Of a DNA stretch of 64,000 nucleotides, positions 26,978 to 35,533 are shown in pieces. The notes under the pieces were generated by a model. The model worked only from the letters and a program-made list of their open reading frames with translations. It did no database searches and was not told where the DNA came from. Within the stretch, counting starts at the first letter, position 1. Each line of letters begins with the position of its first letter. The position numbers and the translations under genes are program-made. This stretch comes from Brevibacillus fortis (GTDB taxonomy: Bacteria; Bacillota; Bacilli; Brevibacillales; Brevibacillaceae): positions 186,001 to 250,000 of the forward strand of contig NZ_PXZM01000003.1 in assembly GCF_003013395.1 (NCBI RefSeq). The letters are read 5' to 3'.

Positions 26978-29017
26978 CTACTCCTTTTTCACTCCAGCGG
27001 TTTCTTTCCAATAACGGTATAGAATCACTGCAATTTCTTGCCGAGTGACGAGTGCATAAGGATCAAATCTACCATCACTTCTGCCCGTCATCCAGCCTTT
27101 TGCCAAAACGATTTGTGTGGCAGCCTTTGCTTCTGGTGCAATCTCTTTTTCATCCACAAAAACGTTCATTGGCTTGCTCACTTCTTGACTTACTCCACTT
27201 TCTTTCACCAATAGCTGGGCAACGTCAACCCGTTTAAGTGGTGTTTGTATCTTTTGGGTCATGGCCGGGTTGTCTACATTGTCGCCGCCACGTAACTGTT
27301 GCAGCGTCTCAAGCAGTTCTTCACGCGTTACCGGATCGTTCAGACCGAACGTTCCCTCGCCTTGCCCTTCCATTACACCAATAGCGGAGAGCGCGAGGAT
27401 TGGTTCTTTTATCCAAGACTGATGAGCAGGCAACTCCCACAAGTCCTGATAGCTAGGTTCAATCGCGAGCACCGCTACATCTCCCGTATGCGTTCCGATT
27501 TTGCCAGTCACACGGTTTTTCGCGACTTGTAAATACGTGGTCGTCAATAGCCACTGTCCCTGTTCATTTGGTCGTTGATACAAGGTTGGCCACATGCCAG
27601 CTTCTATTGTATTGCTCATCGGCCAATCGATGGCGATCAAGCCAGCCGCAGGTTGTGTTGTTGTAATACGGTACCCAGAGGTCAGTGGGAAAGGGTCTTT
27701 ACCGTCTCGCGTTTGCAAATTTTCCAACTGCTTGCTTTGTTCTGCTCCATCATGAAAACGGAACTTGTACGATAACGAGTGCGAATTGCTTGGTTGCACT
27801 GGCGTAATGGTCGTGCGCCAATTCCCTTTTGCGGCGATGACTGGCACTTTGGAGAGCAGAAGATGTTTCCACGCATATTCATCAAAAAACAATTCCGCTG
27901 ACTGTAGCGATTCCTCGTTTGGCAGCGCTACGACCAAGGTCGGCTTTAACTCCGTGAGGAAAGGTTGAAAGCGCGGCATATTTACCAAATGTTCACCTAG
28001 CTTAATTCGAAAAATCGCCTGCTCTTCCAGCAATTCCTTTACTTGGCGTTCATTAATGGTTACAGATGAAACAGCATCGGCATCTTTGGCAATCATGGTA
28101 GCTGCTCTCTCGTGAGCTGCTTGAAACAGGGTTGCAACATCAGGCATATGTTTCTGTTGTTCTTCTTCATTTAATACGGTCAAGTCATACAACACATTCA
28201 TCACAACATCCACGATCTGCTCACCAGTGGAAGTGTATTGCAGTTGATGCATGGCATTGTCAAAGAGAGTCGAACTGCTAATTTGATAGATGATCGTGGA
28301 AGAATCGGCATTTTCGCCAAGCTCTGTTTTGCCTAAGTCAGCGGTATATAAAAATTCCACCTTAGCATCATCTTCCAAGTAATATCGGTCTACAGCTACT
28401 TGTGGACCTTCACCATTCACTTTGTATACCCAACCACTTTTAGGTCCTTTATCAAACTCGGCAAGGCCATCAATACTTACGATGTAAACATCGTGTCCAT
28501 CTTGATTGCCATCTTCATACTCGATCGGGAAGTCTTCGAGCTCGGAAGCATATTGGAGAAGTTGGAAAACAGATATTCCCTCTTCTACCGACAGCTTTCT
28601 CTTCTCGAAAATTTCCTCTCCTTTGTACCCTGTGATCGAGAACGTCACCTTGATTTTTTCATGTTCTTGACTAATTGAACGGATCGGGAATGAATGGCTC
28701 GTCTTTGTTTTGGAAAACAGGGTAGCTACCGCCATTCCTTTGGCTACCTCATCAGGAATTTCAAAAGAAACGGTAAAGGGTGCACCCTTGCCGACTACAT
28801 CTTGAAAATAGATCGCCTGCCCTCTCGCATCTATAACGAGCAGGGGAACGTAAGCGGGGTCTTCTGTGGAGGTTTCCCCGCTTATGACAACCATACGATC
28901 ATTCTGCTTGGCAGAGATCGTTGCATCTTTACTGGCGGCACTGACATTCCCCTGCAAGAAGCTGAGGCAGAACACGGTGAGAATAAGCAGTCTCGCTGCT
29001 AGTCTGCGCAAGCTCAT
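26978..29017 (-). CDS. SLH-anchored DUF4430 (transcobalamin-like) surface protein
   Basis: This secreted 679-residue protein has a signal peptide ending near residue 28 (GNVSAA). A DUF4430/transcobalamin-like domain lies at about residues 125-235: VTFSITGYKGEEIF, ISVFQLLQYASE, then KGPKSGWVYKVNGEGPQ and a closing beta segment. A long central region of unknown type follows (about 240-540), and the C-terminal ~135 residues hold SLH repeats (WIKEPILALSAIGVMEGQG..., DGRFDPYALVTRQEIAVILYRYW). It is the second gene after the riboswitch, 3 bp from the first. The combination suggests a cell-wall-held B12-binding lid (inference). Confidence 0.87.
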   Translation of the reverse strand: MSLRRLAARLLILTVFCLSFLQGNVSAASKDATISAKQNDRMVVISGETSTEDPAYVPLLVIDARGQAIYFQDVVGKGAPFTVSFEIPDEVAKGMAVATLFSKTKTSHSFPIRSISQEHEKIKVTFSITGYKGEEIFEKRKLSVEEGISVFQLLQYASELEDFPIEYEDGNQDGHDVYIVSIDGLAEFDKGPKSGWVYKVNGEGPQVAVDRYYLEDDAKVEFLYTADLGKTELGENADSSTIIYQISSSTLFDNAMHQLQYTSTGEQIVDVVMNVLYDLTVLNEEEQQKHMPDVATLFQAAHERAATMIAKDADAVSSVTINERQVKELLEEQAIFRIKLGEHLVNMPRFQPFLTELKPTLVVALPNEESLQSAELFFDEYAWKHLLLSKVPVIAAKGNWRTTITPVQPSNSHSLSYKFRFHDGAEQSKQLENLQTRDGKDPFPLTSGYRITTTQPAAGLIAIDWPMSNTIEAGMWPTLYQRPNEQGQWLLTTTYLQVAKNRVTGKIGTHTGDVAVLAIEPSYQDLWELPAHQSWIKEPILALSAIGVMEGQGEGTFGLNDPVTREELLETLQQLRGGDNVDNPAMTQKIQTPLKRVDVAQLLVKESGVSQEVSKPMNVFVDEKEIAPEAKAATQIVLAKGWMTGRSDGRFDPYALVTRQEIAVILYRYWKETAGVKKE

Positions 29018-29020
29018 TCG

Positions 29021-30349
29021 TTACTTTACCTTCACTGTAAAAGAAACACTGTCTTGTGCAACCTCGGGATTTTCCGCCAAGCCGTACCAGAAGTTTATTT
29101 CAACACTATAGGTTCCTCTTGGCAGCGTGAGACCAGCTGTCAGCGTTTGAGTCGTAGTCGGAGTAGACTCTACAATCGCCTGGGAGACGATAGATTTCCC
29201 CTTCATTACCTTGACGAGGATTGCAACTGGTTTCTCTTCAGCTAATTTACTCACGTCTGCTTTAACAAATAGCTGTTTGCTCGAAATCGTGTAACCAGCA
29301 GAAGTCGAAGTAGATTCCTCTCCCTTGATGAAATTCGTCATACCATCATACACCTTGACATTTTCTGATTGATTTTCGTTCGTGCGGTACACAATCAGAT
29401 CCGTTTTTTCTTTTTTCGTCAAACGTTCAAAGAGTGCATTTCCCTTTTTCAGAACAGCAAGCGCATACAAGCCTTTTTGCGTCGTCAGTTCGCTCGTCTC
29501 TCCATTTGACCAAGCACTTGGGAAACTACCATCGTCTAGCTGCTGAGTCAGAACGTACTCTACACTTTTGTTCCAGTCGCCCTTCATCACATCTTCGCCT
29601 GTAGAAGCAACGGCAGCGAGTGTTTCGAGTGTCGTGTCAGGGTTATCGTTCAAGGAACCGTTTGATCCTCGACCACTGAGAAGTTGTGCCATAATTTCTT
29701 TTTGCATGTCGTTTACTCCATCTTCACTCTCTACGAAAGAGAGTGCGTGCAGCGCAAAGGCCCATTCATCGTGGTAGACCGTATCACTCGGCGTAAAGTC
29801 CTCCAATCGGTCAATCAGAAAATCAACAGCTTCTTCACGGTCATACGAGTAATCGTACATTTCAAGGGCAATCATCGAGAGCGCATGATTAAATGTCGTC
29901 CACTGGTCGTCCCCCAACCGCCCATTGCTATCTTGTTGTTTCTCGATTTCCTTCAACAGGTTCCTTCCATTGAAGTTCGTTGGATCATATCCATTTTTCA
30001 TTAATCCAATGGATACCTTGGCAAGCTGCCCTGGTTCGGACACTTTCTTTACTTCATTACTCCAGAAATCAATGGCTGTTTTCTCCGAATCGTCCACCCA
30101 TTTGCTAGAAGTCAACTTCTCGCCGGCATGCTCCAAGCCGATTAACTCCCAGTCAAAATCCTTTGAAAAACGATAATCCTTATCCGCTTTATAGTAGTAC
30201 TTCACCACATTTTTCAAAGCGGCGTCTACCTGTCTGCTCGTCGCAGCAGCTTGGGCAGGTTGGGCAAAAGCTCCAGTAGTAATAAGTAGGCTAAGAATAA
30301 GTGCCCATGAAATGCTTTTGGTCCAGGATTGCACAAACCGTTTGTACAT
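29021..30349 (-). CDS. Secreted alpha/alpha-toroid protein, first gene of the B12-riboswitch operon
   Basis: A secreted protein of 442 residues with a signal peptide ending near AQPAQAAA. Helical repeats of the prenyltransferase/transcobalamin alpha-domain type occupy about residues 40-320 (DSNGRLGDDQWTTFNHALSM, HDEWAFALHALSFV, DGSFPSAWSNGETSELTTQKG). A C-terminal beta-sandwich-like region follows (SKQLFVKADVSKLAEEKPVA..., LPRGTYSVEINFWYG). There is no SLH or lipobox, so it is secreted free or held by its operon partners. I place the start at ATG 30349, although the ribosome site AAGGAG is 12 bases away; TTG 30361 is in frame but touches that site. Confidence 0.85.
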   Translation of the reverse strand: MYKRFVQSWTKSISWALILSLLITTGAFAQPAQAAATSRQVDAALKNVVKYYYKADKDYRFSKDFDWELIGLEHAGEKLTSSKWVDDSEKTAIDFWSNEVKKVSEPGQLAKVSIGLMKNGYDPTNFNGRNLLKEIEKQQDSNGRLGDDQWTTFNHALSMIALEMYDYSYDREEAVDFLIDRLEDFTPSDTVYHDEWAFALHALSFVESEDGVNDMQKEIMAQLLSGRGSNGSLNDNPDTTLETLAAVASTGEDVMKGDWNKSVEYVLTQQLDDGSFPSAWSNGETSELTTQKGLYALAVLKKGNALFERLTKKEKTDLIVYRTNENQSENVKVYDGMTNFIKGEESTSTSAGYTISSKQLFVKADVSKLAEEKPVAILVKVMKGKSIVSQAIVESTPTTTQTLTAGLTLPRGTYSVEINFWYGLAENPEVAQDSVSFTVKVK

Positions 30350-30381
30350 GACAATACTCAACTCCTTATGATGTTTTCAAT

Positions 30382-30411
30382 AAAAAAACTTCCTCTTTTG
30401 ATGAAGGAAGT
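30382..30411 (-). terminator. Riboswitch expression-platform terminator
   Basis: On the minus strand ACTTCCTTC and GAGGAAGT form a stem followed by seven T residues, between the cobalamin aptamer and the first gene's ribosome site. It fits transcriptional OFF control by bound cobalamin. Confidence 0.75.
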
Positions 30412-30497
30412 ACAGGAATTGGGGCATATGTTCACAATAAATAAACATAGTAAATGCCCTCACTTCTGTCCAATCCGCAAAAGGAGGTAACCTCATT

Positions 30498-30656
30498 GTT
30501 TGGCAGGTCTCCTGGCTTACACTTCTTCCATAACCCATCCTTCCCAGCACGATTACCAGTGGATTTTTTGAGCTATGTCCATGCTTACAGTAGCGGGGAC
30601 TGCAGTGGATTTGCACCACTTTCCCTTTTCAATGGCATTAGCCATCACCAAACGAG
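30498..30656 (-). ncRNA. Cobalamin (B12) riboswitch
   Basis: On the minus strand the leader contains the B12 box AAGCCAGGAGACCTGCC (30502-30518) and the conserved core AGTGGTGCAAATCCACTGC followed by AGTCCCCGCTACTGTAA. These are the class-I cobalamin aptamer signatures. It precedes the toroid/DUF4430/ECF operon by about 150 bases with a terminator between, so B12 should repress the whole uptake operon. The 465-bp gap between the operon and ctaB is otherwise filled only by the ctaB terminator. Confidence 0.96.
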
Positions 30657-30760
30657 GCATATACAGTTTTTTCTAATTTTGTACATTCGACACAAACAGT
30701 CACTATCCTTTTTTATCTTTCATCATCCGAAGTCGTTTATCGTTTCTGACGCAATAATAA

Positions 30761-30792
30761 ATCAGGCTACCTCCATTAGAAGGCAGCCTGAT
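30761..30792 (-). terminator. Terminator after ctaB
   Basis: On the minus strand ATCAGGCTGCCT and GGAGGTAGCCTGAT form a long stem followed by TTTATT, 20-50 bp after the ctaB stop. Confidence 0.8.
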
Positions 30793-30814
30793 ATAAAAAA
30801 GCCATTTTAGTCGA

Positions 30815-31732
30815 TTACAGTTTGAAGATAATACCCATCAGCGAGTAAATAATCACCGTCGAGAACAGCACTGTCATATGAATCAACGAATAAATAAACA
30901 TCGTTTTTGACCATTTCTGCGAATCCATTTTCCGGTATCCAAATACACTCAGAACCAGCCATAAAATATTCAGAAGCAGGGCCATCATCGTAAGGCCCGC
31001 GCTTAATGACCAGAATAAAAAGCTACTTGCAATTAAAACAACCAAATAAACATTTGTTTGAATGTAGGTACGTCGTGCACCTTTGACCACGGGTAACATA
31101 GGAACCCCCGCCGCCTTGTACTCATCATGCTTGCGAATCGCAATCGCATAAAAATGAGGCATTTGCCAAATAACCATGATGATAAAGAGACCAAGGATAG
31201 CAGGATGCGTGATGTCTGGGTGAATGGCAGCCCAACCGATGAGCGGCGGCATAGCGCCAGAAATGCTTCCTACCTCCGTATTGTAAACCGTTCTTCTTTT
31301 GGTCCACATCGTATAAGGCACAACATAAAAAAACAGTCCGAGAAAACCCATAATTGCAGCCAACGGTGATGCCAAGACGAGAGCTACCAAGCCAAAAATC
31401 GTCATCAGGGAGGCGAGCCATAAAACCGTCTTCGTTGATATGTCCCCTGTCACCGTAGGTCTGTTTTTCGTCCGTTCCATGACAGAATCGATATCGCGAT
31501 CATACACGTTATTAAAGGCACCTGCTGCGCCCATGATTAAAATAGAGCCAATCGTAGCAAATAAGATTTCTGTCAGCTTATCTATTAGACTGAAGTGATA
31601 CGTATATAAAGCCAATGTTAATCCGGCAAACATCGGAATCAGATTCGATTTGATAATCCCCGTTTTAACCGTTTGTGCCAAAATATTGGACATAGGCCGA
31701 TTCCGCGTTGCAACGCTTTCTTCCCTCTGCAT
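30815..31732 (-). CDS. ctaB: Protoheme IX farnesyltransferase (heme O synthase)
   Basis: This integral membrane prenyltransferase (305 residues) of the UbiA superfamily attaches a farnesyl group to protoheme IX, making heme O for terminal oxidases. The prenyl-diphosphate/Mg motif NNVYDRDIDSVMERTKNRP and the second loop around the MWTKRRTVYNTEVGS segment are clear, with about eight or nine membrane helices. I use ATG 31732, which gives the usual family length; the frame continues to TTG 31780. No ctaA or cox genes are adjacent, which is somewhat unusual because bacilli often keep ctaB with them. A divergent TetR gene lies upstream. Confidence 0.95.
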   Translation of the reverse strand: MQREESVATRNRPMSNILAQTVKTGIIKSNLIPMFAGLTLALYTYHFSLIDKLTEILFATIGSILIMGAAGAFNNVYDRDIDSVMERTKNRPTVTGDISTKTVLWLASLMTIFGLVALVLASPLAAIMGFLGLFFYVVPYTMWTKRRTVYNTEVGSISGAMPPLIGWAAIHPDITHPAILGLFIIMVIWQMPHFYAIAIRKHDEYKAAGVPMLPVVKGARRTYIQTNVYLVVLIASSFLFWSLSAGLTMMALLLNILWLVLSVFGYRKMDSQKWSKTMFIYSLIHMTVLFSTVIIYSLMGIIFKL

Positions 31733-31856
31733 TCGTACACTGTCCCCTCTTACTAGATGATCTATTCTATCGTACTCCAAAATAGCATGACATAGTAGAC
31801 GGTTAAATCCTACAAAACTGCCATTTGTATCTTACATACCGATAAGGATTTAAATA

Positions 31857-31886
31857 CTATATGGAATGTTAATTCTATATGGTATG
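31857..31886. promoter_or_regulatory. Direct repeat upstream of a TetR gene (possible operator)
   Basis: CTATATGGAATG (31857-31868) and CTATATGGTATG (31875-31886) repeat with an 18-bp period, ending 25 bp before the TetR start at 31912 and facing ctaB. The spacing and near-identity suggest a regulator site or overlapping promoter elements. Confidence 0.35.
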
Positions 31887-31911
31887 ATTGTCAAGAGAAG
31901 GAGGAGGACGA

Positions 31912-32505
31912 ATGAACAGACGCAGATTAACCCAAGCAGAACGTAAACAGGAAACAAGGCAATTGCTGATAGACTCAGCCATTGAGACCTTTGCTCAGTT
32001 AGGCTTCCACGGGGCTTCTGTTGATAAAATCGCAGACCATGCTGGATTTACCAAAGGAGCTGTTTATGCTCATTTTCAGTCCAAAGAAGATCTCTTTCTC
32101 GCTATCTTGGAAAGTCAGATGCAATTACATGTTTCCAATATCCATCACGTAATTGATCACCAGCCATCATTATCGCATTTTATAGATGCCATGGACGCTT
32201 ATTTTATGTCCGTTCAGCAACAAAATCGAACGTGGAGCATGCTGAACCTGGAATTTTTGCTTTATGCCATGCGCGAAGAGTCAGTCCGCCAGAAGTGGTC
32301 GAACATGGTCATAGAGTCGGTGCAGCATCTTTCCAAGGCGATTCAGACATTGATGCCAAAAGAAAGTGACTCTACTCTATCCTCGGATGAAATAGCATGG
32401 ACCATTCTTGCTTTAGAGAATGGGATGACCGTTTTTTATTACATAAGCGGCGACCAAGTGCCCCTTTCTTTATACAGAAAAGCTTTGCAAAACATGCTAT
32501 CGTAA
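31912..32505 (+). CDS. TetR/AcrR family transcriptional regulator
   Basis: This 197-residue repressor has an N-terminal helix-turn-helix: ALIDSAIETFAQLGF-like opening (RQLLIDSAIETFAQLGFHGA), VDKIADHAGFTKGAVYAHF recognition region, then FQSKEDLFLAIL. The C-terminal ligand domain is not diagnostic. GGAGGAGGACGA precedes ATG 31912, so I reject the longer TTG frame from 31888. Targets are unknown; a pair of direct repeats just upstream suggests autoregulation and possible action on ctaB. No gene follows within the next 290 bp; I see nothing coding in 32506-32794. Confidence 0.9.
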   Translation: MNRRRLTQAERKQETRQLLIDSAIETFAQLGFHGASVDKIADHAGFTKGAVYAHFQSKEDLFLAILESQMQLHVSNIHHVIDHQPSLSHFIDAMDAYFMSVQQQNRTWSMLNLEFLLYAMREESVRQKWSNMVIESVQHLSKAIQTLMPKESDSTLSSDEIAWTILALENGMTVFYYISGDQVPLSLYRKALQNMLS

Positions 32506-32794
32506 AATAGCGCGTGCCCCATGCACCCTGCATGTTCTCCATCCGTTTCCAAAAAGGAAGCGTACACGCTAGAAATTAGCACCTACACCCCAGAAGCAAT
32601 GCAGCCAGCTCATATGATGTGCTTGATAATGCGTGGCGACATAATGGTTCAGTGATGCATCAACAGAGCCAGCACCGAGTCCAAGCGGCAAAGGCTACCG
32701 CTGTCATCAAGCAGCTAATCAACGTAATTTGTCGAGTTCCGAGTCGTTTTAGTAAAGCACCACTTGCCAAGCTGCCCCCGCCCCCTGCTCGTTT

Positions 32795-33169
32795 TTACAC
32801 CCTTACTGTGAGTCTATTCAGCAATTTCTCTCCCTCTGTTTTGAACCGCTTGTTCTTTTCGAGAAATTCGTTCACTTCATTTAATTGGGCTGGGCGGTAG
32901 CCTGGGCCACCACAGCCACAGGAATGATAGCTAAATCCATGCTGAAAGAGGATTTCAACCTTCTTCCACTGCTTCACATTAGTTTGTTTTGGAGCCTTGA
33001 AATCATGCCCCATTTCCTTCATTCCCTCACCACATTGCGGACAGCTATGCTTAATTTTGTTCCATTCTTCCTCCGTCAACTCATACTTGGAGGTTTGCTT
33101 GAACACTTTTCGGCAAGTAAAGCAGGCGTATATTTGTTTGTATGGACCATACATTCCATATCGACACAT
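32795..33169 (-). CDS. Conserved zinc-ribbon-like hypothetical protein
   Basis: A small soluble protein of 124 residues with two cysteine pairs, CFTCRK near residue 16 and SCPQCGEGM near residue 42, spaced as a zinc ribbon, and a third cluster, SYHSCGCGGPGYRP. There is no signal or membrane segment. The sequence MYGPYKQIYACFTCRKVFKQ looks conserved in bacilli, but I know no function; nucleic-acid binding or metal sensing would be guesses. The start is ATG 33169 (AGGAG nine bases upstream) rather than the TTG at 33178. Confidence 0.8.
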   Translation of the reverse strand: MCRYGMYGPYKQIYACFTCRKVFKQTSKYELTEEEWNKIKHSCPQCGEGMKEMGHDFKAPKQTNVKQWKKVEILFQHGFSYHSCGCGGPGYRPAQLNEVNEFLEKNKRFKTEGEKLLNRLTVRV

Positions 33170-33239
33170 GATGATCAACTCCTATCCAGTTCATCTGCCA
33201 GCTTCTCTTTCAATTGGATGGCTGGCATTCTCCGATTTA

Positions 33240-33575
33240 CTATGTATCTCCTTTTTTGACGAGCGTGCTACCGATGAGGTCAAAGCTCAAAGGTGCCCCC
33301 TTTTTGTCAGGTTGCCATCCCAGCTTGATCGCCTCTTCGATGATAGCCGCGACGTCAGCTGGCTTTATCACTCTCATGTCAAACAGTTGCACATTTGGGA
33401 ACTCCGCCCAAAAATCATTCACATCTGATTTTACATACACGCGAATCAATTGCCCCATACCTTCATTGTGCTGAATCGTCAAAGCGAGCAGCCCCTTCGC
33501 TGCTGGGGTGATGACCCAACGATATCGCTGCTCTCCTACCGTTATACCCCGCGTACCTTTTTTGGGTAATGCCAT
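33240..33575 (-). CDS. Conserved hypothetical protein downstream of a WYL regulator
   Basis: A soluble protein of 111 residues. The opening KKGTRGITVGEQRYRWVITP and the end IKLGWQPDKKGAPLSFDLIG form a compact alpha/beta sequence without recognisable catalytic residues. GAGGAGGTAGCT precedes the ATG. The start lies directly after the WYL regulator stop (2 bp), so the two are co-transcribed and may act together. Function unknown. Confidence 0.82.
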   Translation of the reverse strand: MALPKKGTRGITVGEQRYRWVITPAAKGLLALTIQHNEGMGQLIRVYVKSDVNDFWAEFPNVQLFDMRVIKPADVAAIIEEAIKLGWQPDKKGAPLSFDLIGSTLVKKGDT

Positions 33576-33577
33576 AG

Positions 33578-34531
33578 CTACCTCCTCATTCCCGCGTACA
33601 TGCTTATCAGTTCTGCCAAATACGCTTTTATGCCGTCCAATATTTCAGGTGAATGCTGCACAGTCACTTCTTTCCCCAACCCAATCAAAAACTTGACAAA
33701 ATATAAGATATCACTTCTCGCTACATTTCCTTCCAACCAACCACTTCCATCCTGCCGTACATGCAGCATGGATGCTAGCCAATGTTCAGCCTCACAAGCC
33801 TGCACACCTTCAGTGGTCAGCTCCGCAAATAAGTGGACCGTGTCTTGATCCACGCCTGTTTTGATTTGGCGATTTTCCAAGTGAATGTCACGAAGATCCA
33901 ACGGCTTCGCTGCCGATTGTTCGGCGGAATGGATACGGTCACAACGAAACACACGAAAATCTTGATATTGATAACAATAAGCCGGGCTGTACCATAAACC
34001 GTTTTTCGTATAGATTCCAATCGGCTGTATATCCCGCTTGGATTGTTGTCCGCGCGATTCATAAGTGATGCCGAGTACTTTTTGGTGGATGGCGGCATCC
34101 AGCAAAATGGATAAATGCGGAGAACTGGCTTGCCGCTTTGGTGTCACGAAATCAACACGGCGTTTCATTTGGTCAATGCGCTCACGAATATCCGGTGGCA
34201 TGAATTGATAAAATTTGTTCAATGCCGAAGAGGATTCTGTCTTAAACGGCAGAGATGAATGGTGTCGAAGAGCCTGGATCGCGAAAAAGATTGCGACCGC
34301 CTCTTCCTCTGAGAATGCAATAGGCGGCAAAATCCTTTCCTTCAAAACATGGTATCCGCCATGCGGTCCCACTTCGGAGTACAAAGGTACCCCTAACTCA
34401 CTTAGCTCTTGCAGGTCCCTTAGGATCGTTCGCCCTGAAACGCCAAATTCGTCAGCAAGCTCCTTTACCGTAAACTTGCGCTTCCGGTTGACAGTCATCA
34501 TCATTTCCAACAGTCTTTTTGATTTCGGCAT
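33578..34531 (-). CDS. HTH_11/WYL-domain transcriptional regulator (YafY/DeoR type)
   Basis: This 317-residue regulator has an N-terminal winged helix-turn-helix (KRKFTVKELADEFGVSGRTILRDLQELSELGVPL, residues ~16-50) and a C-terminal WYL sensor domain (IQPIGIYTKNGLWYSPAYCYQYQDFRVFRCDRIHSAE). WYL domains sense nucleotide or other ligands. It is divergent from the alpha/beta hydrolase at 34644, and a TGACA-N5-TGTCA palindrome sits inside the hydrolase promoter, so the hydrolase is a likely target. GGAGAG lies seven bases before the ATG. Confidence 0.93.
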   Translation of the reverse strand: MPKSKRLLEMMMTVNRKRKFTVKELADEFGVSGRTILRDLQELSELGVPLYSEVGPHGGYHVLKERILPPIAFSEEEAVAIFFAIQALRHHSSLPFKTESSSALNKFYQFMPPDIRERIDQMKRRVDFVTPKRQASSPHLSILLDAAIHQKVLGITYESRGQQSKRDIQPIGIYTKNGLWYSPAYCYQYQDFRVFRCDRIHSAEQSAAKPLDLRDIHLENRQIKTGVDQDTVHLFAELTTEGVQACEAEHWLASMLHVRQDGSGWLEGNVARSDILYFVKFLIGLGKEVTVQHSPEILDGIKAYLAELISMYAGMRR

Positions 34532-34550
34532 GGCTTAACTCTCCAAATTT

Positions 34551-34579
34551 TTGATTATGACAATTCCTGTCACTATTAT
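34551..34579 (+). promoter_or_regulatory. Hydrolase promoter with palindromic operator in the spacer
   Basis: TTGATT (34551-34556) and TATTAT (34574-34579) are separated by 17 bp. The spacer contains the inverted repeat TGACA-ATTCC-TGTCA (34558-34572), an ideal place for the divergent WYL regulator to block RNA polymerase (inference). Confidence 0.6.
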
Positions 34580-34643
34580 CTGTTATTGTGAAGGAGAAGT
34601 CGAGTTGGACATGATGCTGGTCATAAAAAGGAGGAAATAATGT

Positions 34644-35459
34644 ATGCTTCATCCACAAGAAAACGGTACAGGAACGAGAAAATTTTTCCAATCCGGTAAC
34701 GTAAAACTATCTTATCTTGATTTTGGCGGTGACAGTCAGAGAGTTTTGCTCCTGCTGCATGGTCATATGAATGATGCAAGAACCTTCACAGCGTTTGCTT
34801 CCAGATTCACAGATTGGCGCGTGATTGGATTGGATCAACGTGGTCACGGCTGGAGTGAGCATGCCCCAAATAAGGATTATTCACGTGAAAGCTACATCGA
34901 TGATATTCTCGCCTTTAGTAAGACCGTTCTCGATGGAGCCCCTGTTACGATTGTCGGGCATTCTTTAGGAGGTGTTAACGCGTATCAATTTGCAGCTCGT
35001 TACCCTGAGCTTGTGAACGCAGTCATTGTGGAAGATATCGGAGTAGAAATTAAGGCCGACTTATCTTTTGCAGAAAAACTCCCACATCGCTCCCCTTCCT
35101 TACACGATCTCAGGAAATCACTCGAAGAAGTCGGCGTTCGTGCGATCGATTATTTTTCGGAAAGCGTGTTTGAGGATGAACAAGGCTGGGGATTCCGTTC
35201 TGACTTAAAAGGCATGCCTATTTCTCAACGACACATTGACGGGGAATGGTGGAGCGACTGGCTAGCGTCTTCTTGCCCGATCTTGCTGATTCATGGCAAA
35301 AAAAGCTTTGTATTGGATGAAAATCAAGCCGATCGTATGGTGACCCAAAGGCCAAACACAAAGCTCGAAAGTTTTGCTGAGTGTGGGCATGATATCCATT
35401 CTACGGACCCTGACGGATACTATCGGGCTGTAAAGAGCTTTCTTGACGAGTTGAAATAA
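34644..35459 (+). CDS. Alpha/beta hydrolase fold protein
   Basis: A soluble hydrolase of 271 residues. The oxyanion region LLLLHGHMNDA, nucleophile elbow GHSLGG (Ser near residue 110), acid region ILLIHGKKSF and catalytic histidine in AECGHDIHSTDP show an intact triad. Relatives are esterases, haloperoxidase-like hydrolases or C-C hydrolases; substrate unknown. AGGAGG lies nine bases before the ATG. The gene is divergent from a WYL regulator whose presumed operator overlaps its promoter, and it ends before a hairpin at 35480-35511. Confidence 0.92.
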   Translation: MLHPQENGTGTRKFFQSGNVKLSYLDFGGDSQRVLLLLHGHMNDARTFTAFASRFTDWRVIGLDQRGHGWSEHAPNKDYSRESYIDDILAFSKTVLDGAPVTIVGHSLGGVNAYQFAARYPELVNAVIVEDIGVEIKADLSFAEKLPHRSPSLHDLRKSLEEVGVRAIDYFSESVFEDEQGWGFRSDLKGMPISQRHIDGEWWSDWLASSCPILLIHGKKSFVLDENQADRMVTQRPNTKLESFAECGHDIHSTDPDGYYRAVKSFLDELK

Positions 35460-35479
35460 TATCCGATGTACGCGCAAAA

Positions 35480-35511
35480 GGGGACAGAGACTTCCGAAAG
35501 TCTCTATCCCC
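35480..35511 (+). terminator. Terminator after the alpha/beta hydrolase gene
   Basis: GGGGACAGAGACTT and AAAGTCTCTATCCCC form a long stem with a CCG loop and a short T-rich tail, 20 bp after the hydrolase stop; it also faces the convergent SRPBCC pseudogene. Confidence 0.65.
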
Positions 35512-35533
35512 CTCTTTATACGCATATACACAT

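Noticed and set aside
32506..32794. Search for a gene between the TetR gene and the zinc-ribbon gene
   Set aside because: Only short frames without ribosome sites or protein-like composition are present; nothing supported.
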